Below are positions 42,039 through 51,993 of a stretch of DNA of 64,000 nt, one piece after another (position 1 is the stretch's first letter; each line of letters opens with the position of its first letter). Position numbers and translations under genes: made by a program. Source of the stretch: Modicisalibacter xianhensis (GTDB lineage: Bacteria > Pseudomonadota > Gammaproteobacteria > Pseudomonadales > Halomonadaceae); contig NZ_FOPY01000010.1 of the NCBI RefSeq assembly GCF_900113605.1, forward strand, positions 1 to 64,000, given 5' to 3'. The notes beneath the pieces were generated by a model. It did no database searches, was not told the origin of the DNA, and saw only the letters and a program-made list of their open reading frames with translations.

Positions 42039-45000
42039 TTACGGATGCGCTTGCCTTGCCGCCAAGAATTCGGTAGAAGGCATCGAAAGCAACAGATAAT
42101 GCCGGGCCCCATCGAGTGGCACACGGACTTCCCTCGCGACGCAGGCTATTGCTTCTCCGTCCAGATGGGCTTGCGAGGTAACGAGGCCCCGGGTGGGAGA
42201 CTGATCCACCTGGATGGTGTAATGCGACGCCGCCACTGTAACTATCGCCTTATAGCCCGGCCAGGCAGCAGGCAGGCACGGGGCGACGACCAGAAAAGTA
42301 CCTTCGCGGCGGATGCCGAGGATGCCTTCGAGCCCCGCCCGATACATCCAGCCGGCAGATCCGGTATACCAGGTCCAGCCGCCCCGCCCGGCATGCGGGG
42401 CGACGGAGTACACATCGGCAGCGACAACATAAGGCTCGACTTTATAACGTTCTGCCTCTTCCAGCGTGCGGGCGTGGTTGATGGGGTTGAGCAGCGAGAA
42501 CAGCTCTGCAGCTTTGTCGCCATCGCCCAGCTGCGCATGGGCCAGGATGACCCACATCGAGGCATGACTGTACTGGCCGCCGTTTTCTCGCAGCCCGGGA
42601 GGGTAGCCGCCGATATAACCGGGATCGCGCGCGGGCTGGTCGAAGGGGGGCCAGAATAGCAGGGCAAGCCCGGGATCCACGCAAATCAGCTTACGCTCCA
42701 GCGAACGCATGGCGTGAGCGGCACGCTGTGGACTTGCCGCACCTGAGAGTACCGCCCACGACTGGGCAATCGAGTCGATACGGCACTCAGCACTTTCCCG
42801 GGTGCCGAGCCAGCTGCCGTCGTCGTAGGTCGCCCGCCGGTACCACTGGCCATCCCAGGCATGCTGTTCGAGCGACCCTCGCAGCGCGACTGCGTGGGCC
42901 CGCCAACGGTTAACGCGGGCAGCTTCGCCACTGCGTTGTTCGGCGAAGGGCAGGAAAAGATCCAGCGTGCGTACCAGCAGCCAGCCCAGCCACACGCTTT
43001 CCCCTTTGCCTGCTTCGCCAACCCGGTTCATGCCATCATTCCAATCGCCGCCACAGATTAGCGGCAGGCCATGCTCGCCCGTCAACGTCAGGCACTGGTC
43101 GAGACCGCGCGCGCAATGTTCAAACAGCGAGGCGGTTTCGTCGGCGATCATGGGTTGGAAGAAGGCATCGTGCTCACCCTCGCCGAGCGGCGCACCTTCC
43201 AGGAAGCTCGCCGGCTCGTCCAGCACAGCATCATCGCCCGAGGTAGCAATATAGAGCGCGCTGGCATAGGCCAGCCAGACCCGGTCATCGGAAATGCGGG
43301 TGCGCACGCCCTGGCCGGAATGGGGCAGCCACCAGTGCTGGACATCGCCTTCGACGAACTGTCGCGATGCGGCTCGCAGCAGGTGGTGGCGGGTCGTCTC
43401 GGGGCTGGCGAAGGTCAGGGCCATACCATCCTGTAGTTGGTCGCGGAAACCATAGGCGCCGCTGGCCTGATAGAAGGCGGAACGCGCGGTGATCCGGCAG
43501 GCGAGGGTCTGGTAGAGCAGCCAGCCGTTGAGCATGATGTCCATGGCGCGGTCCGGGGTAGTGACCTGCACTGCGCCAAGTTGCCCCTGCCAGTAGGCGG
43601 TGACCGCGGCGAGCTCGGCGTCGAGATCGGCCTGACGATAATGGACGATAAGATCCCTGGCCTCATCGGCGGAGTGGCACTGGCCGATGAGCGAGACGAT
43701 CTCTACCGTCTCCCCCTTGGCCATCTCGACGATGCACTGCAGGGCCGTGCAGGGATCCCACCCGGCACCGACGGCCCCTGAAAGGGGCGTGCGACCGGCA
43801 AGGCCCGCAGGGGAAGCATGGCTGCCGCCATGGCCGAGGAATTCACCGCGATCCGCCGTCCAGGCCGTTTGCAGGCCGCCCAGGTCGGCGAAGGCGACGC
43901 GTCCGGGAAAGGCCATGTTCCAGGGGTTGCTGACCAGCATCGCGCCACAGGCTTCATCCTTGCGCGAGATAATGAACGGGCCGGATGTGCTGCGTGACAG
44001 ACCCAGCGACCACTCCACGTAGGCGGTGATGGACAACCGGCGGGAGCGGCCCGAGCGATTCACGAGGGTCAGGCGCGAGATACGGATGGGGGCGTCGAGG
44101 GGCACGAAATGCACCAGGTCGAGAGCGATGCCGTGAGCCTCGTGCTCGAAGCGGCTATAGCCGAAACCGTGCCGTGCCACATAGCGTCCCCCGTCGCGAA
44201 CCGGCAGTGCCGTCGCCGTCCACACCGCCAGGCTCTCTTCGTCGCGTACGTAGATCGCCTCGCCGCTGGGGTCCATCACGGGGTCGTTCGACCAGCGAGT
44301 GAGTGGGTTTTCACGGCTGTTGTCGGCCCACAGGTAGCCGGAGCCCTCCGCCGAGACCTGGAAACCGAACCCGGTGTTGGCGATCACATTGAGCCACGGG
44401 GCTGGGGTGGAGCGTCCGGCCTCAAGTATCGTCACGTATTCTTTCCCCTGCTTGTCGAACCCCCCCAGGCCATTGAAGAACTCGAGGGCCGGCGTCGCCT
44501 CGGCGTACGATGGCACCGGCACCGCGCCGTGTCGCCCGGTCACTTCTGCACCCGGCTCTGGGGGCGGGTAACGCAACGCGGGCGGTATCAGCGCGAGCTG
44601 ATCGGCAATCGGCCCGCGGTGCGCCAGCAGCGCCACCCGGGCCACGGACTGCAGCAAAAGGCGCGCATCGAGGCCCATTAGGTCACCACGCAGGACGATG
44701 ACCGAGCCCTGAGCATGATCCTCGTGGATACGTGGCCGCGACTGGCTGCTGTTCACCGCGGTCTCGATGGCCTGCTGGAGATCCTGCACATAGGAGGAGG
44801 CGCGCTCGTTGACGATCACCAGATCGACGCCGAGACGCTTCATGCGCCAGTATTCATGGGCGCGCAGCAGTTGGCGCACCTGGGCCAGGTCATCGGTCGA
44901 ATCGATGCGCAGCAACACGATTGGCAGATCGCCGGCAATGGCGTGCGGCCAGAGTGCCGATTGCGGACCCGCGCCGCGCGCGATGGCTTCACGCGAGGCC

Positions 45001-48000
45001 CTGAAACGCGGGTCGGCATACAGGATGGGGGCGGCCAGGCGCTGGAAGTCCGCCGCTTCCTCGGGCGTGACGCTCAAGTGGTGGAGTTGGACTTGCGCCT
45101 GGGTCCAGGCCAGGGTCTTGGCCCGCTCATAGGCGCTGCGGTCGTGATGCTTGTCGATCAGATCCAGCAGCGCTTCGCGCGATGCCGCCACGACGGTCCA
45201 GAAAGCGACACGGGCGACCTTGCCGGGAGCGATCTTGAGGCGATGGCGCAGCGAAAAGACCGGATCGAGTACCGTGCCGGTGGTATTCGTCAGCCGCTGC
45301 TCTCCGCTCAGGGCCGCGGCCGTTGCCACCGTGCGGCCCCGGCCGATGAATCGGGCGCGATCGGTCTCGTATTGCGGCTCGCTCAAGACTTCGCCTTCCA
45401 CCACGGCAAAGTGGGCCGCCCAGATCTGCGCTTCGTCCGGTCCACGCCGGCGACGGGTGGCGATCAGCGCGCTGAATTCCTCAAGATATTCGGTGACCAC
45501 GAACAGTTTTGCAAAGGCGGGGTGGGCGTCATCGGTGGCCGGCGTGGTCAGCACCAGTTCCGAATAGGAGGTCACGTCGATATGACGCGCCCGCCGCCCG
45601 CTGTTGGTCAACGACACGCGCCGTACCTCGCTGTCGTCCTCGCCCGATACAAGCACATCGAGGTGGGTGGTCAAGTCGCCATGACGGTGCGTGAAGCGGG
45701 CATAGTCTTCGGCAAAGAGCACCTCATGAATGCCTTTCTCAGCCTGCGTTCCCTGGCCGGGCATGGGGCCGCTGGCCGACCAGACGCCAGGCATGACTCT
45801 ATCGCGCAGGAAAATGAAGCTGCCCAGGTGATCGCGGGTTGCATCTTCCTGCCAGCGGCTGATGGCGATATGCCGCCAGCGGCTGTACCCCGCCCCGGTC
45901 GCTGTCAACATGACCGAGTAGCGCCCGTTCGACAGCAAATGAGTAACGGGTACCTCTACTATGGCCGTTGTCGCGATGCGGCGAATTGCATGGCTGTCGT
46001 TGAGCGCCTCGCTCGGTGCCGACTTCACCTCCTCGGCGCGGGGATGGGCTATGGCAACGTCGCGCGGGATGCGCTCCTGCAGTAACAGTTCGCTGGCCTG
46101 GATGATCGGTTCACGATGGAAGCGTTCGCGCATCCGGCCGTCATGCAGGGTGTTGGCAATGGCCACGATACTCATGCCCTGATGGTGAGCCATAAAGCTG
46201 CGTACGATGGCGACCTCTTCATCTTCAGGGACTCGCGAGCGGGTGAAGTCGAGCGCCTCGTAGAATCCATAACGACCCAGCGCCCCCAAATCGGCGAGTC
46301 GGGTGAAGTTACGACGCGCACCGAGAGGGTCGGTCATCGTCGCCAGACCGGTCGCATAGGGGGCTACCACCAGGTCAGCGGAGAGACCGCGTTTCAATCC
46401 CAGGCCGGGTACGCCGAAGTTGGAGTACTGATAGGTGAGTTCCCTATCGCGGGCATTGTAGGCGGATTCGGAGATGCCCCAGGGAACTCCCAACGAAGCG
46501 GCATACGCCACTTGGCGCTTGACCACCAGGCGATTGCTCTGCTCGAGAAGACTCCCCGCAGGAGCGCGCATCACCAGCGACGGCATCAGATATTCGAACA
46601 TCGAACCCGACCAGGAGATCAGCGCCGAGCCGTGCTCCAACGGCGTGGCCGTACGTCCGAGACGGAACCAGTGACGCGTCGGGACATCGCCCTTGGCAAT
46701 CGCCAACAGGCTTGTCAAGCGCGCTTCGGAGGCGAGCAGGTCATAGCAATTTCCGTCGAGCGTGTTGTCGTCCAAGGAATAACCGATCGACAGTAACTGG
46801 CGCTCGGGAACGAGCAGGAAGGCAAAATCCATTTCCAGCACCATACTCCGCGCGGTGTCGGCGATCTGCCTGAAGCGGGCCCGCAGACGTTTTCGAGGCT
46901 CGCTCCTGGCGATCTGCTTTCGGTCTCGGCAATGCTCGGCGACCGACTGGCGCAGAGCCCCCACCCAGAACAACAACTCCTCAACCCAGGCACCTTCGGT
47001 ATTTCGCAGGGCTCCGTGGGCCACCGCCGTGGCATGATCAACGAGTTTTTGCAGTGCCGGCAACCACGCCGTGAACAGGGGGGCGCCCTGCAAGTTCGCT
47101 TCGACCTCGTCCAGACAGGCCACGAGCGGTGCGATATCCACGTAATGAGCTGTCGGTATCGCCTGGAGGGCCTCGCGCACCAAGGTCAGGTTATCTGCAA
47201 TACCCGGGCGAGGGTCGGACAACTGTTCGCTTTCCGACCAGGCTTCACAGGCATTGGCGATGACCAACAGATGACCCGCGAGGTTGCCGCTATCGACCGA
47301 GGAGACATACCTTGGATCCAATGGGCGAAGGTCCTGGGTGTCATACCAGTTGAAAAAGTGTCCACGATAACGCGGGAGGGTCTGCATGACCCTCAATGTG
47401 GCTTCAAGACGTTCGGCGCCATTCAGCGCACCCAGCCAGCCAAAGTCGCGCGCGGCTAGCACCGACAGGAGATAAAGCCCCATGTTGGTGGGGGAGGTAC
47501 GACGGGCGATGACGGGCTGGGGGGTTTCCTGGAAATTATCCGGGGGAAGCCAGTTGTCTCGAGCTGTGACGAAGGTTTCGAAGTAGCGCCAGGTACGCCG
47601 TGCGATCAGGCGCAGCTCCTGAGCCTCGGCTATCGGTAGTGGATACTGTGGCGCGAGACTTCCGGGTCGGCTGATCCACGCGGCGATTGCCGGCGCAGCC
47701 GACCAGAGCAGCAACATGAGCAGCGCCACGGGCCAGGCCGGAGGCGTCAGGCTCACGGCACCCAGTGACACCACCAGCGCCAGTACGGTCCCCGGCGCCA
47801 TGCTGCGATAAAAGCCTGTTAGCGTCAGTCTCGGCCGTCCCGTCGACTGGGCCGCTGTCGTCCACTCGAGCAGGTGGCGACGGGTGAAAAACACACGAAC
47901 CAGGGTCCTGACGATGGCATCCAGCATCCGCCAGGATTGGTCGGGCAGGAAGGCTATCCATAACAGGGTTTGGGCCAAGGCCAGTTTCAGATCGGAAAGC

Positions 48001-50645
48001 CATTGGTGAAAATAGTGCCGCAGGTTGACGCCTGCTTGAGTCGGGATCAGGGACAGCAGCAGTGGCAGCAGCGAGGGCGCGGCGATGACCGTGATGACGA
48101 ACAGCGTGCCTGCTAGAGCCGCGGGCAGCGGTAACAACCAACTGACAGCGAGACAGGCCAGCAGCAGCGGTGCCAGCAGCGAACGGCGAAGGTTGTCCAT
48201 CAGTTTCAAGCGGCCGGTCCAGGGCATCGCTTGTGCGAAAATCCATGGCAGCAATTGCCAGTCGCCCCGTGTCCAGCGATGTTGGCGCTTGGCGGCGACA
48301 TCGTAGCGGGCCGGGAATTCCTCGATGACTTCGATGTCCGAGGCTAGGCCGGCGCGGGCGAAGATACCTTCGAACAGGTCGTGGCTAAGTACGCTGTTCT
48401 CCGGCACGCGCCCGCTGAGCGAAGCTTCGAAGGCATCGATATGATAGATGCCCTTGCCGGCAAATGAGCCCTCGCCGAGAAGATCTTGATACAAATCCGA
48501 TATGGCTGCGGCATAGGGGTCGATGCCACCGGGAGCGGAGAATAGGCGTTGATGAATCGAACCCTGACGGCCCAGCGGCAGCGAGGGCGTCACCCGCGGC
48601 TGGAGAATGGCGTAGCCCTCTGTGACGCGCTGACGGCTTGCATCGAAACTGGGTTGATTCAATGGGTGCGCCATCTTGCCGATGAGTCGGCTGGCCGCCC
48701 CTCGGGGCAGCCGGGTATCCGCATCCAGTGTAATCACATAACGCACATCGCCCGGCAGAGCGGCAGGATTTTCGAATGTAGTGTCTCGGGCGCCGCGGAG
48801 CAGGCGGTTGAGTTCATGCAGCTTGCCGCGTTTTCGCTCCCAGCCCATCCAGCAGTTTTCATCAGGATTGTATACCCGTCGACGGTGCAGCAGGAAAAAG
48901 CGCTCGCTCCCATTATTCACCCCATAGCGGCGGTTCAGTTGGGCGATTGCCGCGCTGGCGGTCGCCAACAATGAGGCGTCCTCGGCAATAGTCTCATGCT
49001 GGGCGTCGACCCCATCGGTGAGCAGGGCGTATACGATAGCGCCGCCACCACTGGCCAGGTGATGGACCTCCAGCCGTTCGATTTGTTCGTGCAGGTCGGC
49101 CTCGTTGGTCAGCAACGTCGGCACGGCGATCAATGTGTGCAGGGTGGGTGGGACGCCTTCGGAAAGATCCAGGCTCGGCAGAGGCTGGGCACCGACGCTA
49201 AAAACAATCAGCCGATTGACCAGTAGCGTCGCCACTTCGGTGGCGGGGAGCAGTCCCAGCAGGCCCAGCAACCACAGCCACCCGAGATGGAGCTCACCTG
49301 CGGACAGCCACCATAAAGCCGCTAGTGTCACCGTCAGCAACCCAGCGGTGGCTACCGCGACCAAGCCGACATAGCCGCTCATGCCACCTGTCAGAATGGC
49401 CTGCCGCAAGCGCTGGTACAGAGAAGGTCGAAAGCCGATCGCTTGCTCGAGCGAAGGTCGTCCGGCGGCGATCAGGAAATAGCCGGGATCGCCCACCCGT
49501 GCGGTCTCGGCAGGGTCGCCAGCGTTCGCCATCGCCTCACGTGATGCAGCCAGGGCATGGTCCACTACCTCCAGTTCTTCTCGTGCAGAGCCACGGGCCA
49601 ATTGCTCCACGGCACTGCGGTAACTATTGCGGGTCGGGAAATCCAGCCGCGTGAAGAGACCACTTTGGCCAAGCCGTGCATCGACCAGGCTGACGCTCTC
49701 GAACAGCTCAGCCCAGTCGATGCTCGATACGAAGCGCATGCTGGTAATGATGTTGCGAACGGTGACGTTGGCGGTGCCTTGACGCTGCTGGGCCTGCTGG
49801 ATCACGTCATCGATGGAGCCGTCCTGGGCACTGACTTGCCCCTCCAGCCAGCCCACCATGGGGTTGGTTCGCGGATCCAGGCCTCGCAAGCGCTTGGCCA
49901 GCTGAGCGACGAAGGGCTCTGCCAATGGTGTCGTGCTGCGGGGCAACGTACTGATATCCAGCGAGGATCGGTGCCCCTCCGGGACCAGCCACCGGGTCGC
50001 CAGGGCGTCGGCCTCGTTGCGAGCGGCCTGCTCGCTGACGATCTGCTCGGCGAGTCGTCGCAGGTTCTCTACGAGAACTATGCGCAGGGTGATCGCCACC
50101 GCCCATAGCTCGCCGATGGTCAACGGCTGAACGCGTTGATAGGCAGCAATGAAGCCACGCAGGGTATCAGGGTCGAGGTGACTATCGGTATGGGCGACAA
50201 AGGCCCAAGCCATCCCGAAGACGCGTGGATAGCCGGCAAAAGGGCCATCGGCCAGTTTGGGTAGCTGGCGATAATAGCCGGGGGGAAGGTCGCCACGGAT
50301 CTCGCGGATTTGGGCTTCGACGAGATGATAATTGTCGAGCAGCCAGGCCGCCGCGGGAACGATATCGCGCCCTTCGGCGACTTCTAGGGCACTTGCGCGG
50401 TAAGCCTCCAGCAGGAGCTTGGCATTGTCCTCGAGCCGCCTTGCCAGCGGCAACACTCTAGGCGGTTTGAAGGTGACACGCTGAGCCAGCGCAAGGCTGC
50501 CGGCATGCTGTTCGAGCCGTTCGACACTGAACAGCTCTTCCCGCACCGGGGGCGTATCATGCCAGGGCGATGGCGAGGAGGAAGCCCGGCGTAAAATACT
50601 AAAAAAAGAGGCCACGAGCGCTATCCTGGTCGATGCATTGCCCAC
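42039..50645 (-). CDS. ndvB: Cyclic beta-1,2-glucan synthase (NdvB/ChvB-type)
   Basis: A 2868-residue membrane enzyme, the usual family length. It builds cyclic beta-1,2-glucans for the periplasm from UDP-glucose in three steps. Membrane helices lie at about 410-480, 815-880 and 970-1000. The glycosyltransferase (GT84) domain is between them, with LDADTRLP near 640 and RHRWTRGDW near 790. A glucoamylase-like section follows at about 1030-1500. A GH94-type phosphorylase tail that sets ring size carries CGGDWNDGMNRVGEAGKG, with its catalytic aspartate near 2531. The start is GTG at 50645 (50615 possible). Such glucans protect against low osmolarity and shape the envelope; a single gene can suffice. 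Confidence 0.95.
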   Translation of the reverse strand: MGNASTRIALVASFFSILRRASSSPSPWHDTPPVREELFSVERLEQHAGSLALAQRVTFKPPRVLPLARRLEDNAKLLLEAYRASALEVAEGRDIVPAAAWLLDNYHLVEAQIREIRGDLPPGYYRQLPKLADGPFAGYPRVFGMAWAFVAHTDSHLDPDTLRGFIAAYQRVQPLTIGELWAVAITLRIVLVENLRRLAEQIVSEQAARNEADALATRWLVPEGHRSSLDISTLPRSTTPLAEPFVAQLAKRLRGLDPRTNPMVGWLEGQVSAQDGSIDDVIQQAQQRQGTANVTVRNIITSMRFVSSIDWAELFESVSLVDARLGQSGLFTRLDFPTRNSYRSAVEQLARGSAREELEVVDHALAASREAMANAGDPAETARVGDPGYFLIAAGRPSLEQAIGFRPSLYQRLRQAILTGGMSGYVGLVAVATAGLLTVTLAALWWLSAGELHLGWLWLLGLLGLLPATEVATLLVNRLIVFSVGAQPLPSLDLSEGVPPTLHTLIAVPTLLTNEADLHEQIERLEVHHLASGGGAIVYALLTDGVDAQHETIAEDASLLATASAAIAQLNRRYGVNNGSERFFLLHRRRVYNPDENCWMGWERKRGKLHELNRLLRGARDTTFENPAALPGDVRYVITLDADTRLPRGAASRLIGKMAHPLNQPSFDASRQRVTEGYAILQPRVTPSLPLGRQGSIHQRLFSAPGGIDPYAAAISDLYQDLLGEGSFAGKGIYHIDAFEASLSGRVPENSVLSHDLFEGIFARAGLASDIEVIEEFPARYDVAAKRQHRWTRGDWQLLPWIFAQAMPWTGRLKLMDNLRRSLLAPLLLACLAVSWLLPLPAALAGTLFVITVIAAPSLLPLLLSLIPTQAGVNLRHYFHQWLSDLKLALAQTLLWIAFLPDQSWRMLDAIVRTLVRVFFTRRHLLEWTTAAQSTGRPRLTLTGFYRSMAPGTVLALVVSLGAVSLTPPAWPVALLMLLLWSAAPAIAAWISRPGSLAPQYPLPIAEAQELRLIARRTWRYFETFVTARDNWLPPDNFQETPQPVIARRTSPTNMGLYLLSVLAARDFGWLGALNGAERLEATLRVMQTLPRYRGHFFNWYDTQDLRPLDPRYVSSVDSGNLAGHLLVIANACEAWSESEQLSDPRPGIADNLTLVREALQAIPTAHYVDIAPLVACLDEVEANLQGAPLFTAWLPALQKLVDHATAVAHGALRNTEGAWVEELLFWVGALRQSVAEHCRDRKQIARSEPRKRLRARFRQIADTARSMVLEMDFAFLLVPERQLLSIGYSLDDNTLDGNCYDLLASEARLTSLLAIAKGDVPTRHWFRLGRTATPLEHGSALISWSGSMFEYLMPSLVMRAPAGSLLEQSNRLVVKRQVAYAASLGVPWGISESAYNARDRELTYQYSNFGVPGLGLKRGLSADLVVAPYATGLATMTDPLGARRNFTRLADLGALGRYGFYEALDFTRSRVPEDEEVAIVRSFMAHHQGMSIVAIANTLHDGRMRERFHREPIIQASELLLQERIPRDVAIAHPRAEEVKSAPSEALNDSHAIRRIATTAIVEVPVTHLLSNGRYSVMLTATGAGYSRWRHIAISRWQEDATRDHLGSFIFLRDRVMPGVWSASGPMPGQGTQAEKGIHEVLFAEDYARFTHRHGDLTTHLDVLVSGEDDSEVRRVSLTNSGRRARHIDVTSYSELVLTTPATDDAHPAFAKLFVVTEYLEEFSALIATRRRRGPDEAQIWAAHFAVVEGEVLSEPQYETDRARFIGRGRTVATAAALSGEQRLTNTTGTVLDPVFSLRHRLKIAPGKVARVAFWTVVAASREALLDLIDKHHDRSAYERAKTLAWTQAQVQLHHLSVTPEEAADFQRLAAPILYADPRFRASREAIARGAGPQSALWPHAIAGDLPIVLLRIDSTDDLAQVRQLLRAHEYWRMKRLGVDLVIVNERASSYVQDLQQAIETAVNSSQSRPRIHEDHAQGSVIVLRGDLMGLDARLLLQSVARVALLAHRGPIADQLALIPPALRYPPPEPGAEVTGRHGAVPVPSYAEATPALEFFNGLGGFDKQGKEYVTILEAGRSTPAPWLNVIANTGFGFQVSAEGSGYLWADNSRENPLTRWSNDPVMDPSGEAIYVRDEESLAVWTATALPVRDGGRYVARHGFGYSRFEHEAHGIALDLVHFVPLDAPIRISRLTLVNRSGRSRRLSITAYVEWSLGLSRSTSGPFIISRKDEACGAMLVSNPWNMAFPGRVAFADLGGLQTAWTADRGEFLGHGGSHASPAGLAGRTPLSGAVGAGWDPCTALQCIVEMAKGETVEIVSLIGQCHSADEARDLIVHYRQADLDAELAAVTAYWQGQLGAVQVTTPDRAMDIMLNGWLLYQTLACRITARSAFYQASGAYGFRDQLQDGMALTFASPETTRHHLLRAASRQFVEGDVQHWWLPHSGQGVRTRISDDRVWLAYASALYIATSGDDAVLDEPASFLEGAPLGEGEHDAFFQPMIADETASLFEHCARGLDQCLTLTGEHGLPLICGGDWNDGMNRVGEAGKGESVWLGWLLVRTLDLFLPFAEQRSGEAARVNRWRAHAVALRGSLEQHAWDGQWYRRATYDDGSWLGTRESAECRIDSIAQSWAVLSGAASPQRAAHAMRSLERKLICVDPGLALLFWPPFDQPARDPGYIGGYPPGLRENGGQYSHASMWVILAHAQLGDGDKAAELFSLLNPINHARTLEEAERYKVEPYVVAADVYSVAPHAGRGGWTWYTGSAGWMYRAGLEGILGIRREGTFLVVAPCLPAAWPGYKAIVTVAASHYTIQVDQSPTRGLVTSQAHLDGEAIACVAREVRVPLDGARHYLLLSMPSTEFLAARQAHP

Positions 50646-50844
50646 TGGGGCAAGCGATGCTTCGTTCCCGGAATTATGCGAAAGAACCGCGAATTTGTCG
50701 GTTCGCTAGCGCACACTGAGCTGGAAGTCAGACGAAAAATAGGCGCTTAAGCGCGCTAGCGCACTGAATGTCCCGATCACTTAGAGCAACATAGCCTCGT
50801 CGCTGTCATGCATTTCGCGGATGGCGTCACTGAGGTCACCTCCC

Positions 50845-51045
50845 ATGAAAAATGTCAGCGATCTGCCCCGCACCGGTATTCCAAGCACCTTGCATCTAGT
50901 CGTTGCGCGTCGCCCCGAACATGGACCGGTCGTTTTTGGTAAGCTCACGTATCTGCACGTTCCCAGCCAAGCTAACCCGAGTGCACCACTGCAAGCGGCT
51001 CGCGGGGACGACGATCTCATGAGCATGGAGCCCAGCTCAGCCTGA
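50845..51045 (+). CDS. Small uncertain open reading frame
   Basis: A possible 66-residue protein (MKNVSDLPRTGIPSTLHLVV...) with GAGGT 8 bases before the ATG and a strong hairpin 6 bases after the stop. No family is recognised. The hairpin can equally serve the Crp/Fnr gene on the other strand. The rest of 50646-51099 shows no other gene; it contains the region upstream of the glucan synthase gene. Confidence 0.25.
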   Translation: MKNVSDLPRTGIPSTLHLVVARRPEHGPVVFGKLTYLHVPSQANPSAPLQAARGDDDLMSMEPSSA

Positions 51046-51051
51046 ATGACC

Positions 51052-51072
51052 TGGCGGGCCGTTGGCCCGCCA
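51052..51072. terminator. Strong hairpin between convergent units
   Basis: The 9-base-pair perfect stem TGGCGGGCC/GGCCCGCCA has a 3-base loop, 28 bases after the Crp/Fnr stop (minus strand) and just past a small plus-strand frame. It probably terminates the regulator gene. Confidence 0.75.
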
Positions 51073-51099
51073 TTTCCAAGGATAACCTCGCTTTCCGGT

Positions 51100-51819
51100 T
51101 CACGTGATCGTGTAATAGGGCAGCAGGCGGTCACTCTCCTTCTTGACCACGGCATAACACTCGCAGCTAAGCTGTTCGAGCCTAGGCCTGTCGAGTACCG
51201 TAATATGTCCGCGCCGGTATTCGATCACACCCAGCCTATGCAATTTGCCTGCTGCCTCGGTGACCCCTTCGCGGCGCACCCCCAACATGTTGGCGATCAG
51301 TTCCTGGGTCATGTTCAATTGATTGCCTGGGAGCCGGTCTAGAGACAGCAGCAGCCAGCGACACAACTGCTGGTCGATCGAGTGGTGGCGGTTGCATACC
51401 GCCGTTTGTGCCATCTGAGTGATCAGCGCCTGGGTATAGCGCAACAACAGGTGCAGCATTTCCCCGTGGCGATTGAATTCATCCTTGAGCTGATTCACCG
51501 GTAATCGCAACGCGTGGCCGGCACTCTGCACTATCGCCCGGCTGGTGGTGCTTTCGCCGCCCATGAAGACGGCGATACCGACCAGGCCTTCATTACCCAC
51601 CACTGCAATTTCCGCGGATGCCCCGTTCTCTGTCACGTAAAGCAGCGACACGATTGCGTTGCTAGGGAAATAGACATGACTCAGCGCGCCTCCCGCCTCG
51701 TGCAGTACCTGCCCCAAGGAAAGCTGTACTGGCTCCAGAAGAGGTGTTAAGCGCTGCTTGACCTCGCTGGGTAGTGCCGCCAATAGGTGGTTTTTCTCAA
51801 GAGAAAGGCTCTCGGTCAT
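51100..51819 (-). CDS. Crp/Fnr-family transcriptional regulator
   Basis: About 239 residues: an N-terminal cyclic nucleotide-binding-like barrel (about 20-135, with LSLGQVLHEAGGALSHVYFP) and a C-terminal winged helix (about 150-225, MTQELIANMLGVRREGVTEAAGKL). The cysteine cluster of true FNR is absent, so it is not an oxygen-sensing Fnr. The start ATG at 51819 follows GGAGAAG. The effector and targets are unknown. The glucan synthase gene starts just beyond its 3' end, but no operator is evident. Confidence 0.9.
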   Translation of the reverse strand: MTESLSLEKNHLLAALPSEVKQRLTPLLEPVQLSLGQVLHEAGGALSHVYFPSNAIVSLLYVTENGASAEIAVVGNEGLVGIAVFMGGESTTSRAIVQSAGHALRLPVNQLKDEFNRHGEMLHLLLRYTQALITQMAQTAVCNRHHSIDQQLCRWLLLSLDRLPGNQLNMTQELIANMLGVRREGVTEAAGKLHRLGVIEYRRGHITVLDRPRLEQLSCECYAVVKKESDRLLPYYTIT

Positions 51820-51993
51820 GCATCTTCTCCATCGGACAGGAGTTTCAAACCATGCTGTTCCGTCTTTCCTCGATCTTATCGTAACTGGCACTAGGCCAAT
51901 TCGCTTCGCGTAGACGTCGACTACCCTGCAGGTGAAGTAAAGCTGTTCTCCATTTCTTCCATAGAAGAATTGCTCTTAGTCGGTGAACGCGAT

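Noticed and set aside
50781-51155. Minus-strand frame of 124 codons downstream of and overlapping the Crp/Fnr gene
   Set aside because: It starts inside the regulator gene and reads through the strong hairpin; no family recognised.
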